Source: Thermaceae bacterium
GTDB taxonomy: Bacteria > Deinococcota > Deinococci > Deinococcales > Marinithermaceae
Length of the DNA stretch: 16,046 bases
Assembly (NCBI GenBank): GCA_026989475.1
Contig: JALSJG010000151.1
Span: 1-16,046, forward strand
Reading direction: 5' to 3'
This document shows positions 8,245-13,367 of the stretch, piece by piece. The notes below the pieces were generated by a model, which saw only the letters and a list, made by a program, of their open reading frames with translations, was not told the DNA's origin and ran no database searches. How positions within the stretch are numbered: position 1 is the first letter of the stretch; each line of letters starts with the position of its first letter. The position numbers and the translations under genes were made by a program.

Positions 8245-9435
8245 TCACCTGTCCACGTCACCCATGACGGGATCCAAGCTGGCCAGGATCGCGACCAGGT
8301 CCTGGAAGAACTGACCCCTCGCTGCCACCGGAAGCGCCTGCAGGTTAAAAAAGCTCGGGGCCCGCACCTTAACCCGGTAAGGCATGCTCCCCCCGTCGGC
8401 CACGATGTAGTACCCGAGCTCGCCGCGGGCACTTTCGGTAGGTACGTAGACCTCCCCCGGGGGGACCTCAAAGCCCTCGGTGGCGAGCTTGAAGTGGTAG
8501 ATCACCGCCTCCATGGAGGTGGCGAGCAGCTCCCGGGGTGGGAAGGAAAAGTGAGGGTTGGGATCGCGAATGGGGCCGGGCTCGAGCCGCTCCAGCCCCT
8601 GACGGATGATCCGGGCCGACTGGCGCATCTCCTCGAGCCGCACCACCATCCGGTCCCAGGTGTCCCCTCGCTCACCGAGCGGCACCTCGAAGTCGTAGGT
8701 CTCGTAGTCGCAGTAGGGGTAGGCCTTGCGCACGTCGTAGTTGACTCCGCTCGCGCGTAGGCTGCCCCCGGTGAGGCCGTAGGCGATCGCGTCCTCGGCG
8801 GAGATCACCCCCACACCGCGGGCCCGCCCCTCGAAGATCGGGCTGCCCACGAAGAGGCCCTGGTAGTCGTCGACCCGGTGGTCAAAGGTGTCGAGGAACT
8901 TCTTAAGCTCGGGGACGAATTCCTCGGGCAGATCTTCTCTAAGCCCCCCGATCCGAATGTAGTTGTGGTGAAAGCGCTGGCCGGACACCCATTCGAAGAG
9001 ATCGAGGATGGCCTCCCGCTCGCGGAAGGCGTAGAAAAAGGGCGTAAGCGCCCCTAGATCCAAAAGGCCCGTGGCCACGAAGATCAGGTGGCTCGCGATC
9101 CGGGAGAGCTCGTTCAAGATCACCCGAATCACCCGGGCGCGCTCGGGCACCTCGGCACCAAGGAGCTTCTCGACGCTCAGCGCGTAGGCGAGGTCGTGGG
9201 CAAAGGAGTGCAGGTAGTCCATACGCGGGGTATAGGTGATGTTTTGGTGGTAGGTGCGGTTTTCCATCGTCTTCTCGAAGCCGGTGTGGAGGTAGCCGAT
9301 GTGGGGAACCACGTCGAGCACCTCCTCCCCCGCGAGCTTGACCACGAGCCGGAGCACCCCGTGGGTCGAGGGGTGCTGCGGACCCATGTTGAGGAGCATC
9401 TCCTCGGTGCGGAGCTCCTTGGGCTCGGGAATCAC
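8245..9435 (-). CDS. nuoD: NADH-quinone oxidoreductase subunit D, 49-kDa type (Nqo4)
   Basis: A 396-residue subunit derived from the large subunit of [NiFe] hydrogenases, without metal ligands; with NuoB and NuoH it forms the quinone site. The residues known to contact the quinone headgroup in T. thermophilus (H38, Y87) and the linked D139 correspond by alignment to H25 (GPQHPSTHG), Y74 (PRMDYLHSF) and D126 (GLLDLGAL). The conserved C-terminus SLDPVMGDVDR is complete. The start is GTG 9435, overlapping the nuoC stop as GTGA, with AAGGGGGAG six bases upstream. This makes the N-terminus about 13 residues shorter than in T. thermophilus. Confidence 0.97.
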   Translation of the reverse strand: MIPEPKELRTEEMLLNMGPQHPSTHGVLRLVVKLAGEEVLDVVPHIGYLHTGFEKTMENRTYHQNITYTPRMDYLHSFAHDLAYALSVEKLLGAEVPERARVIRVILNELSRIASHLIFVATGLLDLGALTPFFYAFREREAILDLFEWVSGQRFHHNYIRIGGLREDLPEEFVPELKKFLDTFDHRVDDYQGLFVGSPIFEGRARGVGVISAEDAIAYGLTGGSLRASGVNYDVRKAYPYCDYETYDFEVPLGERGDTWDRMVVRLEEMRQSARIIRQGLERLEPGPIRDPNPHFSFPPRELLATSMEAVIYHFKLATEGFEVPPGEVYVPTESARGELGYYIVADGGSMPYRVKVRAPSFFNLQALPVAARGQFFQDLVAILASLDPVMGDVDR

Positions 9436-10025
9436 CGCCGCTCCCCCTTTCTCCGGCCGCCACGCCAGCCGGTGAGCCCCTTGTCCTTACCCCGAAGCCC
9501 GGCGCGGAACGACGCGGGGTCGATGTAGCGCCCGTCGTTAAAGAGCGTGGGGGTCTCCCCAAGGGGGTGGTCCTTCCTAAGGGGGTGCCCTTCGGCGTCC
9601 TCCGGCAAAAGGATCCGCCGGAGGTCCGGGTGGCCCTCGAAGGCCAGGCCGAAGAGGTCGTAGACCTCGCGCTCGGGAAAGTTCGCGCTGGGCCAAAGGT
9701 CGGTGACGCTCGCGAGGCGGGGCTTTTTCTCGGGCACGTAGACCCGGGGGTAGATCCGGCTGCCGTCCCCGTCCCTAAACCCCGGCATGCTCACGAGCTC
9801 GTAGATCACCGCGAAGCGCTCGGGGTGCTGCCAGGAAGTACCCTCCGGGTAGTCGAGATAGTCCACGCCGATCACGTCGGCGAGATAGTTAAAGCCCATC
9901 TCCTTGAAGGCCCGCATGTGGATCTTGAACTCGGAAAGGGGCAGCACCAGGTGAAGCATCCCGTGCTCCTCGCGAATGGGGATTCCCTTCTCCTCGGCGT
10001 AGGCTTTCGCCTGGTCCCTTCGCAC
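9432..10025 (-). CDS. nuoC: NADH-quinone oxidoreductase subunit C, 30-kDa type (Nqo5)
   Basis: A 197-residue cofactor-free subunit that packs against NuoD in the quinone-linking module. The family signature is visible as EREVYDLFGLAFEGHPDLRR followed by the proline/histidine segment GHPLRKDHPLGETP. The start is GTG 10025, one base after the nuoB TAG stop, with AAGGGGG six bases upstream inside the nuoB tail. The C-terminus (GLTGWRGGRRKGERR) is about ten residues shorter than the T. thermophilus protein as I remember it, and basic. The stop overlaps the nuoD start. C and D are separate genes here, not the fused CD form of enterobacteria. Confidence 0.97.
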   Translation of the reverse strand: MRRDQAKAYAEEKGIPIREEHGMLHLVLPLSEFKIHMRAFKEMGFNYLADVIGVDYLDYPEGTSWQHPERFAVIYELVSMPGFRDGDGSRIYPRVYVPEKKPRLASVTDLWPSANFPEREVYDLFGLAFEGHPDLRRILLPEDAEGHPLRKDHPLGETPTLFNDGRYIDPASFRAGLRGKDKGLTGWRGGRRKGERR

Positions 10026-10026
10026 G

Positions 10027-10560
10027 CTAGGCCCCCTTCGCCCAGGCGGCCACCGGCGGGAGTCTCCGGCCGGATTCGTCCCTGGCCTGGCCGCGGATCT
10101 TCTTCTGTAGCTGCATCACCGCGTAGATGAGCGCCTCGGGCCGGGGCGGGCAGCCGGGGACGTAGACGTCCACCGGAACCACCGAGTCCACCGACTGGAC
10201 GATCGCGTAGTTGTTGAACATGCCCCCGGAGCTGGCGCAGGCGCCCATGCTGATCACCCACTTGGGATCGGGCATCTGGTCGTAGACCCGCCGCATGACC
10301 GGGGCCATCTTCTTGGAGAGCCGGCCGGCGACGATCATCACGTCGGCCTGGCGGGGACTCGCCCGGAAGACCTCGCTGCCGAAGCGCGCGAGGTCGTTCC
10401 TGGCGTTGGTCGAGGCCATCATCTCGATGGCGCAGCAGGCGAGCCCAAAGGTCACCGGCCAGAGCGAGTTCGAGCGCCCCCAGGCGATCAGCTTCTCGAG
10501 CGTGGTGAAAAGGATGCCCTGGCGCTCGAGCTCCCGAAACTCCTCCTCGTAGGACTTCAC
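10027..10560 (-). CDS. nuoB: NADH-quinone oxidoreductase subunit B, cluster N2 (Nqo6)
   Basis: This subunit holds cluster N2, the last electron carrier before quinone. The four ligands are the tandem cysteines C42-C43 (GLACCAIEMM), C108 (GACASSGG) and C137 (VPGCPPRPEA). The open frame extends upstream to 10611, but that part overlaps nuoA out of frame. GTG 10560 is preferred because it overlaps the nuoA stop as GTGA, has the strong site AGGGGAGGAGGG seven bases upstream, and gives 177 residues, close to the T. thermophilus protein (about 181). The ASTNARNDLARFGSEVFR and QADVMIVAGRLSKKMAP segments are nearly identical to Thermus as I recall it. Confidence 0.97.
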   Translation of the reverse strand: MKSYEEEFRELERQGILFTTLEKLIAWGRSNSLWPVTFGLACCAIEMMASTNARNDLARFGSEVFRASPRQADVMIVAGRLSKKMAPVMRRVYDQMPDPKWVISMGACASSGGMFNNYAIVQSVDSVVPVDVYVPGCPPRPEALIYAVMQLQKKIRGQARDESGRRLPPVAAWAKGA

Positions 10561-10940
10561 CCGCGGTCCCTCCTCCCCTGGGGAAGCATCACCATCGTCC
10601 CCTTCTTCCACTCGTAGAGGAGGCCGGCGAGGAGCGCGAGGACGAAAAAGAGCATGGCCGCGTAGCCGGCGAGCCCCAGCTTCTTCGCACTCACCGCGTA
10701 GGGCCAGAGAAAGGCCACCTCCACGTCAAAGAGGATGAAGAGCAGCCCCACCGCGTAAAAGTGGGCGGGAAAACGGCGCACGTAACCCATCGGCTCGTTG
10801 CCCGATTCGTAGGCCGCGAGCTTGGCCGGGCTCGGCCGGCGGGGACCGAGCAGGTGGCCAAGCAGCAAGAGCCCGCCCCCGATGAGCGCGGCGAGAATAA
10901 GGTAGACGAGCGCGTTCAGGTACTCGATGAGCGGATCCAT
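10557..10940 (-). CDS. nuoA: NADH-quinone oxidoreductase subunit A (Nqo7)
   Basis: The first complex I gene, 127 residues with three hydrophobic helices. It sits beside NuoH at the arm junction. Family marks are YESGNEPMG, the loop RFPAHFYAVGLLFILFDVE and AFLWPYAVS. The frame is open to a GTG at 10967, but ATG 10940 (MDPLIEYLNALVYL) is chosen because GAGGAGG lies six bases upstream and because it matches the start of the T. thermophilus protein (about 119 residues). The extra nine upstream residues would be polar and basic. The stop overlaps the nuoB GTG start. The gene is 106 bases from the next gene upstream on the same strand. Confidence 0.96.
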   Translation of the reverse strand: MDPLIEYLNALVYLILAALIGGGLLLLGHLLGPRRPSPAKLAAYESGNEPMGYVRRFPAHFYAVGLLFILFDVEVAFLWPYAVSAKKLGLAGYAAMLFFVLALLAGLLYEWKKGTMVMLPQGRRDRG

Positions 10941-10946
10941 CCTCGG

Positions 10947-10953
10947 CCTCCTC
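10947..10953 (-). promoter_or_regulatory. Shine-Dalgarno site that fixes the nuoA start
   Basis: GAGGAGG on the minus strand, followed by CCGAGG and then ATG 10940. This is the best match to the anti-Shine-Dalgarno sequence in the leader and supports ATG 10940 over the upstream GTG at 10967. Confidence 0.8.
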
Positions 10954-10967
10954 GTGACCTTATTCAC
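10954..10967. promoter_or_regulatory. CRP/FNR-like dyad GTGA-N6-TCAC in the nuoA leader
   Basis: On the minus strand GTGA, six bases (ATAAGG), TCAC, ending one base before the nuoA ribosome site. This is the core of the CRP-family operator (TGTGA-N6-TCACA) but lacks the outer T/A pairs. Arms of four bases arise often by chance, so this is a candidate only. Bound there, a regulator would sit between a promoter and the start codon and so would more likely repress. Confidence 0.25.
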
Positions 10968-10969
10968 TT

Positions 10970-10987
10970 GGTGGCGCGTAAGCCACC
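10970..10987 (-). repeat. Small hairpin in the nuoA leader
   Basis: Perfect 6-bp arms GGTGGC and GCCACC around a 6-base loop, 30-47 bases upstream of the nuoA start. It could fold in the 5' leader RNA. No T-tract follows, so it is not an intrinsic terminator. Function unknown. Confidence 0.4.
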
Positions 10988-11024
10988 CGTCGCTCCTTCC
11001 TCACCCATCTTAAGGAGGGGGAAT

Positions 11025-11038
11025 GGGGCATGCGCCCC
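11025..11038 (-). repeat. GC hairpin after the 88-residue gene
   Basis: Arms GGGGC and GCCCC around a four-base loop, beginning eight bases after the stop of the small minus-strand gene. The following minus-strand sequence is C-rich (ATTCCCCC) rather than T-rich, so it is at best a weak or attenuating terminator. Read-through into nuoA therefore seems possible. Confidence 0.3.
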
Positions 11039-11046
11039 CGCCTAGC

Positions 11047-11313
11047 TCACCTTTCGATTCGCATACCGCTGCTTCTTCGAACCTTGCCGCGCGCGCGCTC
11101 CTCCGCGCCACGACTGAGCCCCATCCAGATCAAGGCGGTACCGTCGGACTCGAAGCGGAGCGGCCGGACCCGCTGGCGAAGCAACGCCGCGCCTCCCCGG
11201 GCTCGGGCTTTCTGCAAGGCCTCCTCCTCGCTCTCGGCGGCGACCAGGTAGACCGCCTCCACCCGCCCCGGGCCTTCGGCCTCGAGCTCGTTGGTGACCA
11301 AAAAGAGCTTCAC
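11047..11313 (-). CDS. Small protein of unknown function upstream of nuoA
   Basis: I do not recognise this 88-residue protein. It opens with a short beta-like strand (MKLFLVTNE), then VEAVYLVAAESEEEALQKARARGG, which reads as a strand plus an amphipathic helix with alternating charge, and ends in a basic, arginine-rich tail (RGKVRRSSGMRIER). There is no signal peptide or membrane span, so a cytoplasmic location is likely. Codon use resembles the neighbours, which supports a real gene. The start is GTG 11313. There is no ribosome site before it, but a -10-like TACACT lies seven bases upstream, which suits a leaderless message. It points the same way as nuoA and could be the first gene of that transcript. 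Its role in complex I is not known. Confidence 0.65.
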   Translation of the reverse strand: MKLFLVTNELEAEGPGRVEAVYLVAAESEEEALQKARARGGAALLRQRVRPLRFESDGTALIWMGLSRGAEERARGKVRRSSGMRIER

Positions 11314-11320
11314 AGCTTAA

Positions 11321-11326
11321 AGTGTA
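11321..11326 (-). promoter_or_regulatory. Putative -10 box for a leaderless transcript of the 88-residue gene (and perhaps nuo)
   Basis: TACACT on the minus strand, seven bases before GTG 11313. It fits the TAnnnT pattern placed directly before leaderless genes in Deinococcus-Thermus. At 17-bp spacing the -35 position reads CATACC, a poor match. It lies in one arm of the palindrome at 11321-11341. Confidence 0.4.
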
Positions 11327-11335
11327 ATCACAGAT

Positions 11336-11341
11336 TACACT
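11336..11341 (+). promoter_or_regulatory. Putative -10 box for a leaderless transcript of the PhnD-like gene
   Basis: TACACT on the plus strand, five bases before ATG 11347, with no ribosome site between. It is the mirror image of the minus-strand box. The -35 position (CAGCTT at 17-bp spacing) is weak. Confidence 0.35.
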
Positions 11342-11346
11342 CTGGT

Positions 11347-12063
11347 ATGACCAGAAGCATGCGCGCAACCGTGTGTCCCCACGACACCGCCCGGGGCCTT
11401 CCCCTTTGGATCGAGTTCTTCGTGGTGCTGGGCGCAGTCTCCGGCCGCGCGATCGGCTTCCAGCCGGCGGCGGACTTTCCCGAGTTCTACCGGCTTTGGA
11501 ACCAGGTGGACTTGATCTACGCAAACCCCCTCGACGCGCTCAGGCTCGCCGACGAACGCGGTTTCCTCCCCCTGGTGAGCAACGACCGCTACGACGAGGC
11601 GGTGTTCTTGGTGCGGGATGGGCTTCCCGCCTCCCTCGAGGTTTTTGACGGCGCCGAGGTGGGCATGGTGGAGGGCCAGTTCGCCTCCCTGCTCGCGAAG
11701 CGTGTCCTCGCCGAACGGGGGATTCGGCCCCGTGGCTACCGCTCCTTTGGCAGCTGGGCCGAGGTGCTCGACGCCCTTCGACGGGGCGAGCTCGCGTGCG
11801 GGGTGCTCTACCGGGACTTTTACGAGGCCCTCTCCCCGGTCTCGCGAGAGGGGACCACGCTCGTGTTCCGCTCGGACGAGCGCCGGTTTTCGCACATCTT
11901 TCTGCTTTCCCCGGGCCTTCAAGACGAGCTCGAGGCGATGCGGGAAAGCTTCCTCAAGCTTACCGGTCAGCCGATGGCCGAACCCGTACTCAAGGACCTC
12001 GGCATCGGCCGTTTCTTCCCGGCGATGGACCTCGCCCCCATCCGCGATCTCGTGGAATCCTAA
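11347..12063 (+). CDS. PhnD-like (phosphate/phosphonate-type) binding protein without signal peptide
   Basis: A 238-residue protein resembling the periplasmic substrate-binding proteins of phosphonate-type ABC transporters (PF12974-like). Visible features are the opening strand ATVCPHDTA, IYANPLDALRLADERGFLPL around residue 58, then NDRYDEAVFLVRDG, a central VEGQFASLLAKRVLAERGI segment and LACGVLYRDFYEAL. Unlike transporter components it has no signal peptide or lipobox: the fold begins within ten residues of the start, so it is probably cytoplasmic. No permease or ATPase gene lies nearby. ATG 11347 is chosen because it follows a -10-like box; ATG 11359 is an alternative. The frame is open to 11023, but that part is antisense to the small minus-strand gene. 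The next gene starts 4 bases after its stop. The family assignment is moderately sure; the ligand is unknown. Confidence 0.75.
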   Translation: MTRSMRATVCPHDTARGLPLWIEFFVVLGAVSGRAIGFQPAADFPEFYRLWNQVDLIYANPLDALRLADERGFLPLVSNDRYDEAVFLVRDGLPASLEVFDGAEVGMVEGQFASLLAKRVLAERGIRPRGYRSFGSWAEVLDALRRGELACGVLYRDFYEALSPVSREGTTLVFRSDERRFSHIFLLSPGLQDELEAMRESFLKLTGQPMAEPVLKDLGIGRFFPAMDLAPIRDLVES

Positions 12064-12067
12064 GGGG

Positions 12068-13222
12068 GTGCAGCGGGCGGTTCTCAAGCCGGGCAAGGAG
12101 AAGAAGGTCAAGAACTTCTACCCCACGGTCTACGCCGACGAGCTCGCCGAGGCCCCGAAGGCCCCCGGCATCACCCGGCTCTACGCGGCGGGGGGCGAAC
12201 CCCTCGGCACCGGCTACTTTGAGCCCGGCTCCCGGGCCGCCCTCCGGCTCTACCGCTTCGACGAGGGGCCGCTCGATGCCGCCTTTTTCGAGGTCCGCTT
12301 CCGGGAGGCGGCCAGGCGCCGGGAACGCCTTGGCCCCTACCACCGGCTCGTTCACGCCGAGGCCGACGGGCTTCCCGGATTGGTGGTGGACCGTTTCAGC
12401 GAGGTGCTCTTGGTCCAGGTGCGTACCCAGGGCGCCTGGGCGCTCAAGGACCGCTGGATCCCGGCGCTCGAGCGCGTGACCGGCGCCCGCGCAGCGGTGC
12501 TCGTACCCACCGAGTACGGCAAAAAGGCGGGGCTTTCCCTGGAAAAACGCGCCCTCTGGGGCACGCCGCCCAAAACGCTCGCTTACGAGGAAGACGGGCT
12601 TTCCTTCGAACTTCCCCTCGAGCTCGCCCAGACCAAGGGCTTCTACCTCGACCAAAGGGAGAACCGGAGGCTCTTTGAGGCCGAGGTCCAGCCGGGAATG
12701 GCGGTGCTCGACGTCTACAGCCACGTGGGCGGCTTCGCCCTAAGGGCGGCGCGGAAGGGCGCCCGGGCGCTGGCGGTGGACAAGGACCTCGCCGCGCTCG
12801 GGGCGCTGGACCGGGCGGCGCGAACGCTCGGGGTTTGGGTGGACGTTCGCTCGGGGGATGCTCCTCGGGTGCTCGCCGCCCTCGTCGCCGAGGGGCACCG
12901 GTTCGACCGGATCGTGCTCGACCCTCCCGCGCTCGCCAAGTCCCCCCGGGATCTTCCCCGGGCCAAGCACATCTTCACCGAGCTCCTCGCCCACGCCTTC
13001 CGCCTCCTCGCCCCCGGGGGCCGGGTCTGGGTCTCCTCCTGCAGCTACTACGTCAAGGAGGCGGACCTGCTCGAAGCGGCCCGGCGGGCCGGCGCCGACA
13101 CGGCCACGCGGTTTCGGGTGGTACGGATCACCCACCAGCCCGACGACCACCCCTGGGTCGCCCAGGTGCCGGAGACGCTTTACTTGAAGACGCTCGTGCT
13201 CGAGCCCCATCCGATTTCGTAA
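12068..13222 (+). CDS. RlmI-family class I SAM-dependent rRNA (cytosine-C5) methyltransferase
   Basis: A 384-residue COG1092-type methyltransferase, the family of E. coli RlmI (23S rRNA m5C1962) and Thermus RlmO. An N-terminal PUA-like domain begins at once (RAVLKPGKEKKV), followed by YHRLVHAEADGLPGLVVDRF and the QTKGFYLDQRENR segment typical of the family. The SAM-binding motif VLDVYSHVGG is at 213-222, DPPALAKSP from 285, and the SCSYY motif has its cysteine at 325, the candidate catalytic nucleophile. The frame is open to 11618, but that part overlaps the PhnD-like gene. GTG 12068 is the first start after that gene's stop and puts the PUA domain at the N-terminus; AAGGGGG directly abuts it, closer than usual. 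The PUA domain has FYPTVY where most members have a PW pair. The exact target base is not determined. A strong terminator follows. Confidence 0.88.
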   Translation: MQRAVLKPGKEKKVKNFYPTVYADELAEAPKAPGITRLYAAGGEPLGTGYFEPGSRAALRLYRFDEGPLDAAFFEVRFREAARRRERLGPYHRLVHAEADGLPGLVVDRFSEVLLVQVRTQGAWALKDRWIPALERVTGARAAVLVPTEYGKKAGLSLEKRALWGTPPKTLAYEEDGLSFELPLELAQTKGFYLDQRENRRLFEAEVQPGMAVLDVYSHVGGFALRAARKGARALAVDKDLAALGALDRAARTLGVWVDVRSGDAPRVLAALVAEGHRFDRIVLDPPALAKSPRDLPRAKHIFTELLAHAFRLLAPGGRVWVSSCSYYVKEADLLEAARRAGADTATRFRVVRITHQPDDHPWVAQVPETLYLKTLVLEPHPIS

Positions 13223-13250
13223 TGGGGCGAGCCGTGCAAAACGAGCCAAG

Positions 13251-13266
13251 GCCGGCGCTCGCCGGC
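13251..13266. repeat. GCCGGC hairpin downstream of the methyltransferase
   Basis: Two copies of GCCGGC separated by GCTC, able to form a 6-bp stem with a tetraloop, 28 bases after the methyltransferase stop. No T-tract follows, so it is not itself a terminator; it may protect the 3' end of the message. Confidence 0.4.
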
Positions 13267-13271
13267 AGGGT

Positions 13272-13285
13272 TGCAAACGCAATCC
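13272..13285 (+). promoter_or_regulatory. LacI/CcpA-like operator candidate upstream of the alpha-glucosidase
   Basis: TGCAAACGCAATCC matches the cre/LacI-family pattern TGnAAnCGnWnnCA at every fixed position but the last. It contains the central CG typical of LacI-family sites. It lies about 80 bases upstream of the glucosidase start, before the terminator, so the placement is not ideal. One such match could occur by chance. Confidence 0.2.
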
Positions 13286-13298
13286 GCCCTGTGAAACC

Positions 13299-13331
13299 AA
13301 AGGCCGCCCCAAGGGGGGCGGCCTTTTCTTT
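13299..13331 (+). terminator. Intrinsic terminator of the PhnD-like/methyltransferase unit
   Basis: Arms GGCCGCCCC (13302-13310) and GGGGCGGCC (13315-13323) with loop AAGG pair perfectly. They are extended by three A-T pairs, and the stem runs into TTTTCTTT. It is the strongest terminator in the window and separates the methyltransferase from the glucosidase gene. Confidence 0.93.
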
Positions 13332-13355
13332 CTCGCAACCCCAACGGCGAGAGGG

Positions 13356-13361
13356 CATAGT
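13356..13361 (+). promoter_or_regulatory. Putative -10 box for a leaderless glucosidase transcript
   Basis: CATAGT lies six bases before ATG 13368 and 25 bases after the terminator T-tract. A promoter must lie in the 36-bp gap 13332-13367 if the terminator is efficient. The only purine-rich stretch (AGGA) is two bases from the ATG, too close for a normal ribosome site, so a leaderless message is favoured. No good -35 is seen. TCTCGC and GCGAGA (13331-13352) form a small dyad just upstream. Confidence 0.35.
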
Positions 13362-13367
13362 AGGAAT

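Larger units (their letters stand above)
11321..11341. promoter_or_regulatory. Perfect 21-bp palindromic operator between divergent genes
   Basis: Nine-base arms AGTGTAATC and GATTACACT flank the spacer ACA with no mismatch. It occupies most of the 33-bp gap between the divergent starts at 11313 (minus) and 11347 (plus). The odd-numbered centre argues against a standard CRP/FNR site; the regulator family cannot be named from sequence alone. Each arm contains TACACT placed like a -10 box toward its own gene, so one bound dimer could block or control both promoters. Confidence 0.7.

Noticed and set aside
10561..10611. Upstream extension of nuoB to an earlier start
   Set aside because: It would overlap nuoA by more than 50 bases and add an acidic, unconserved stretch. 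GTG 10560 has a strong ribosome site and the GTGA overlap.
10941..10967. Earlier GTG start for nuoA
   Set aside because: The ribosome site GAGGAGG would lie inside the coding region, and the extra nine residues are not shared with the Thermus protein.
11321..11341. Reading the palindrome as a standard CRP or NtcA site
   Set aside because: CRP-type dyads have an even-length core (TGTGA-N6-TCACA), and NtcA needs GTA-N8-TAC. Here the centre is odd and the GTA/TAC spacing is nine, so no known regulator is claimed.
11618..12067. Extension of the methyltransferase frame into the upstream gene
   Set aside because: The sequence before 12068 is arginine/serine/proline-rich out-of-frame translation of the PhnD-like gene; the PUA domain begins right after 12068.
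11335..12111. A 258-codon minus-strand open frame opposite the PhnD-like gene
   Set aside because: Its composition is that of an antisense shadow and it shows no motif; the plus-strand product has a recognisable fold.
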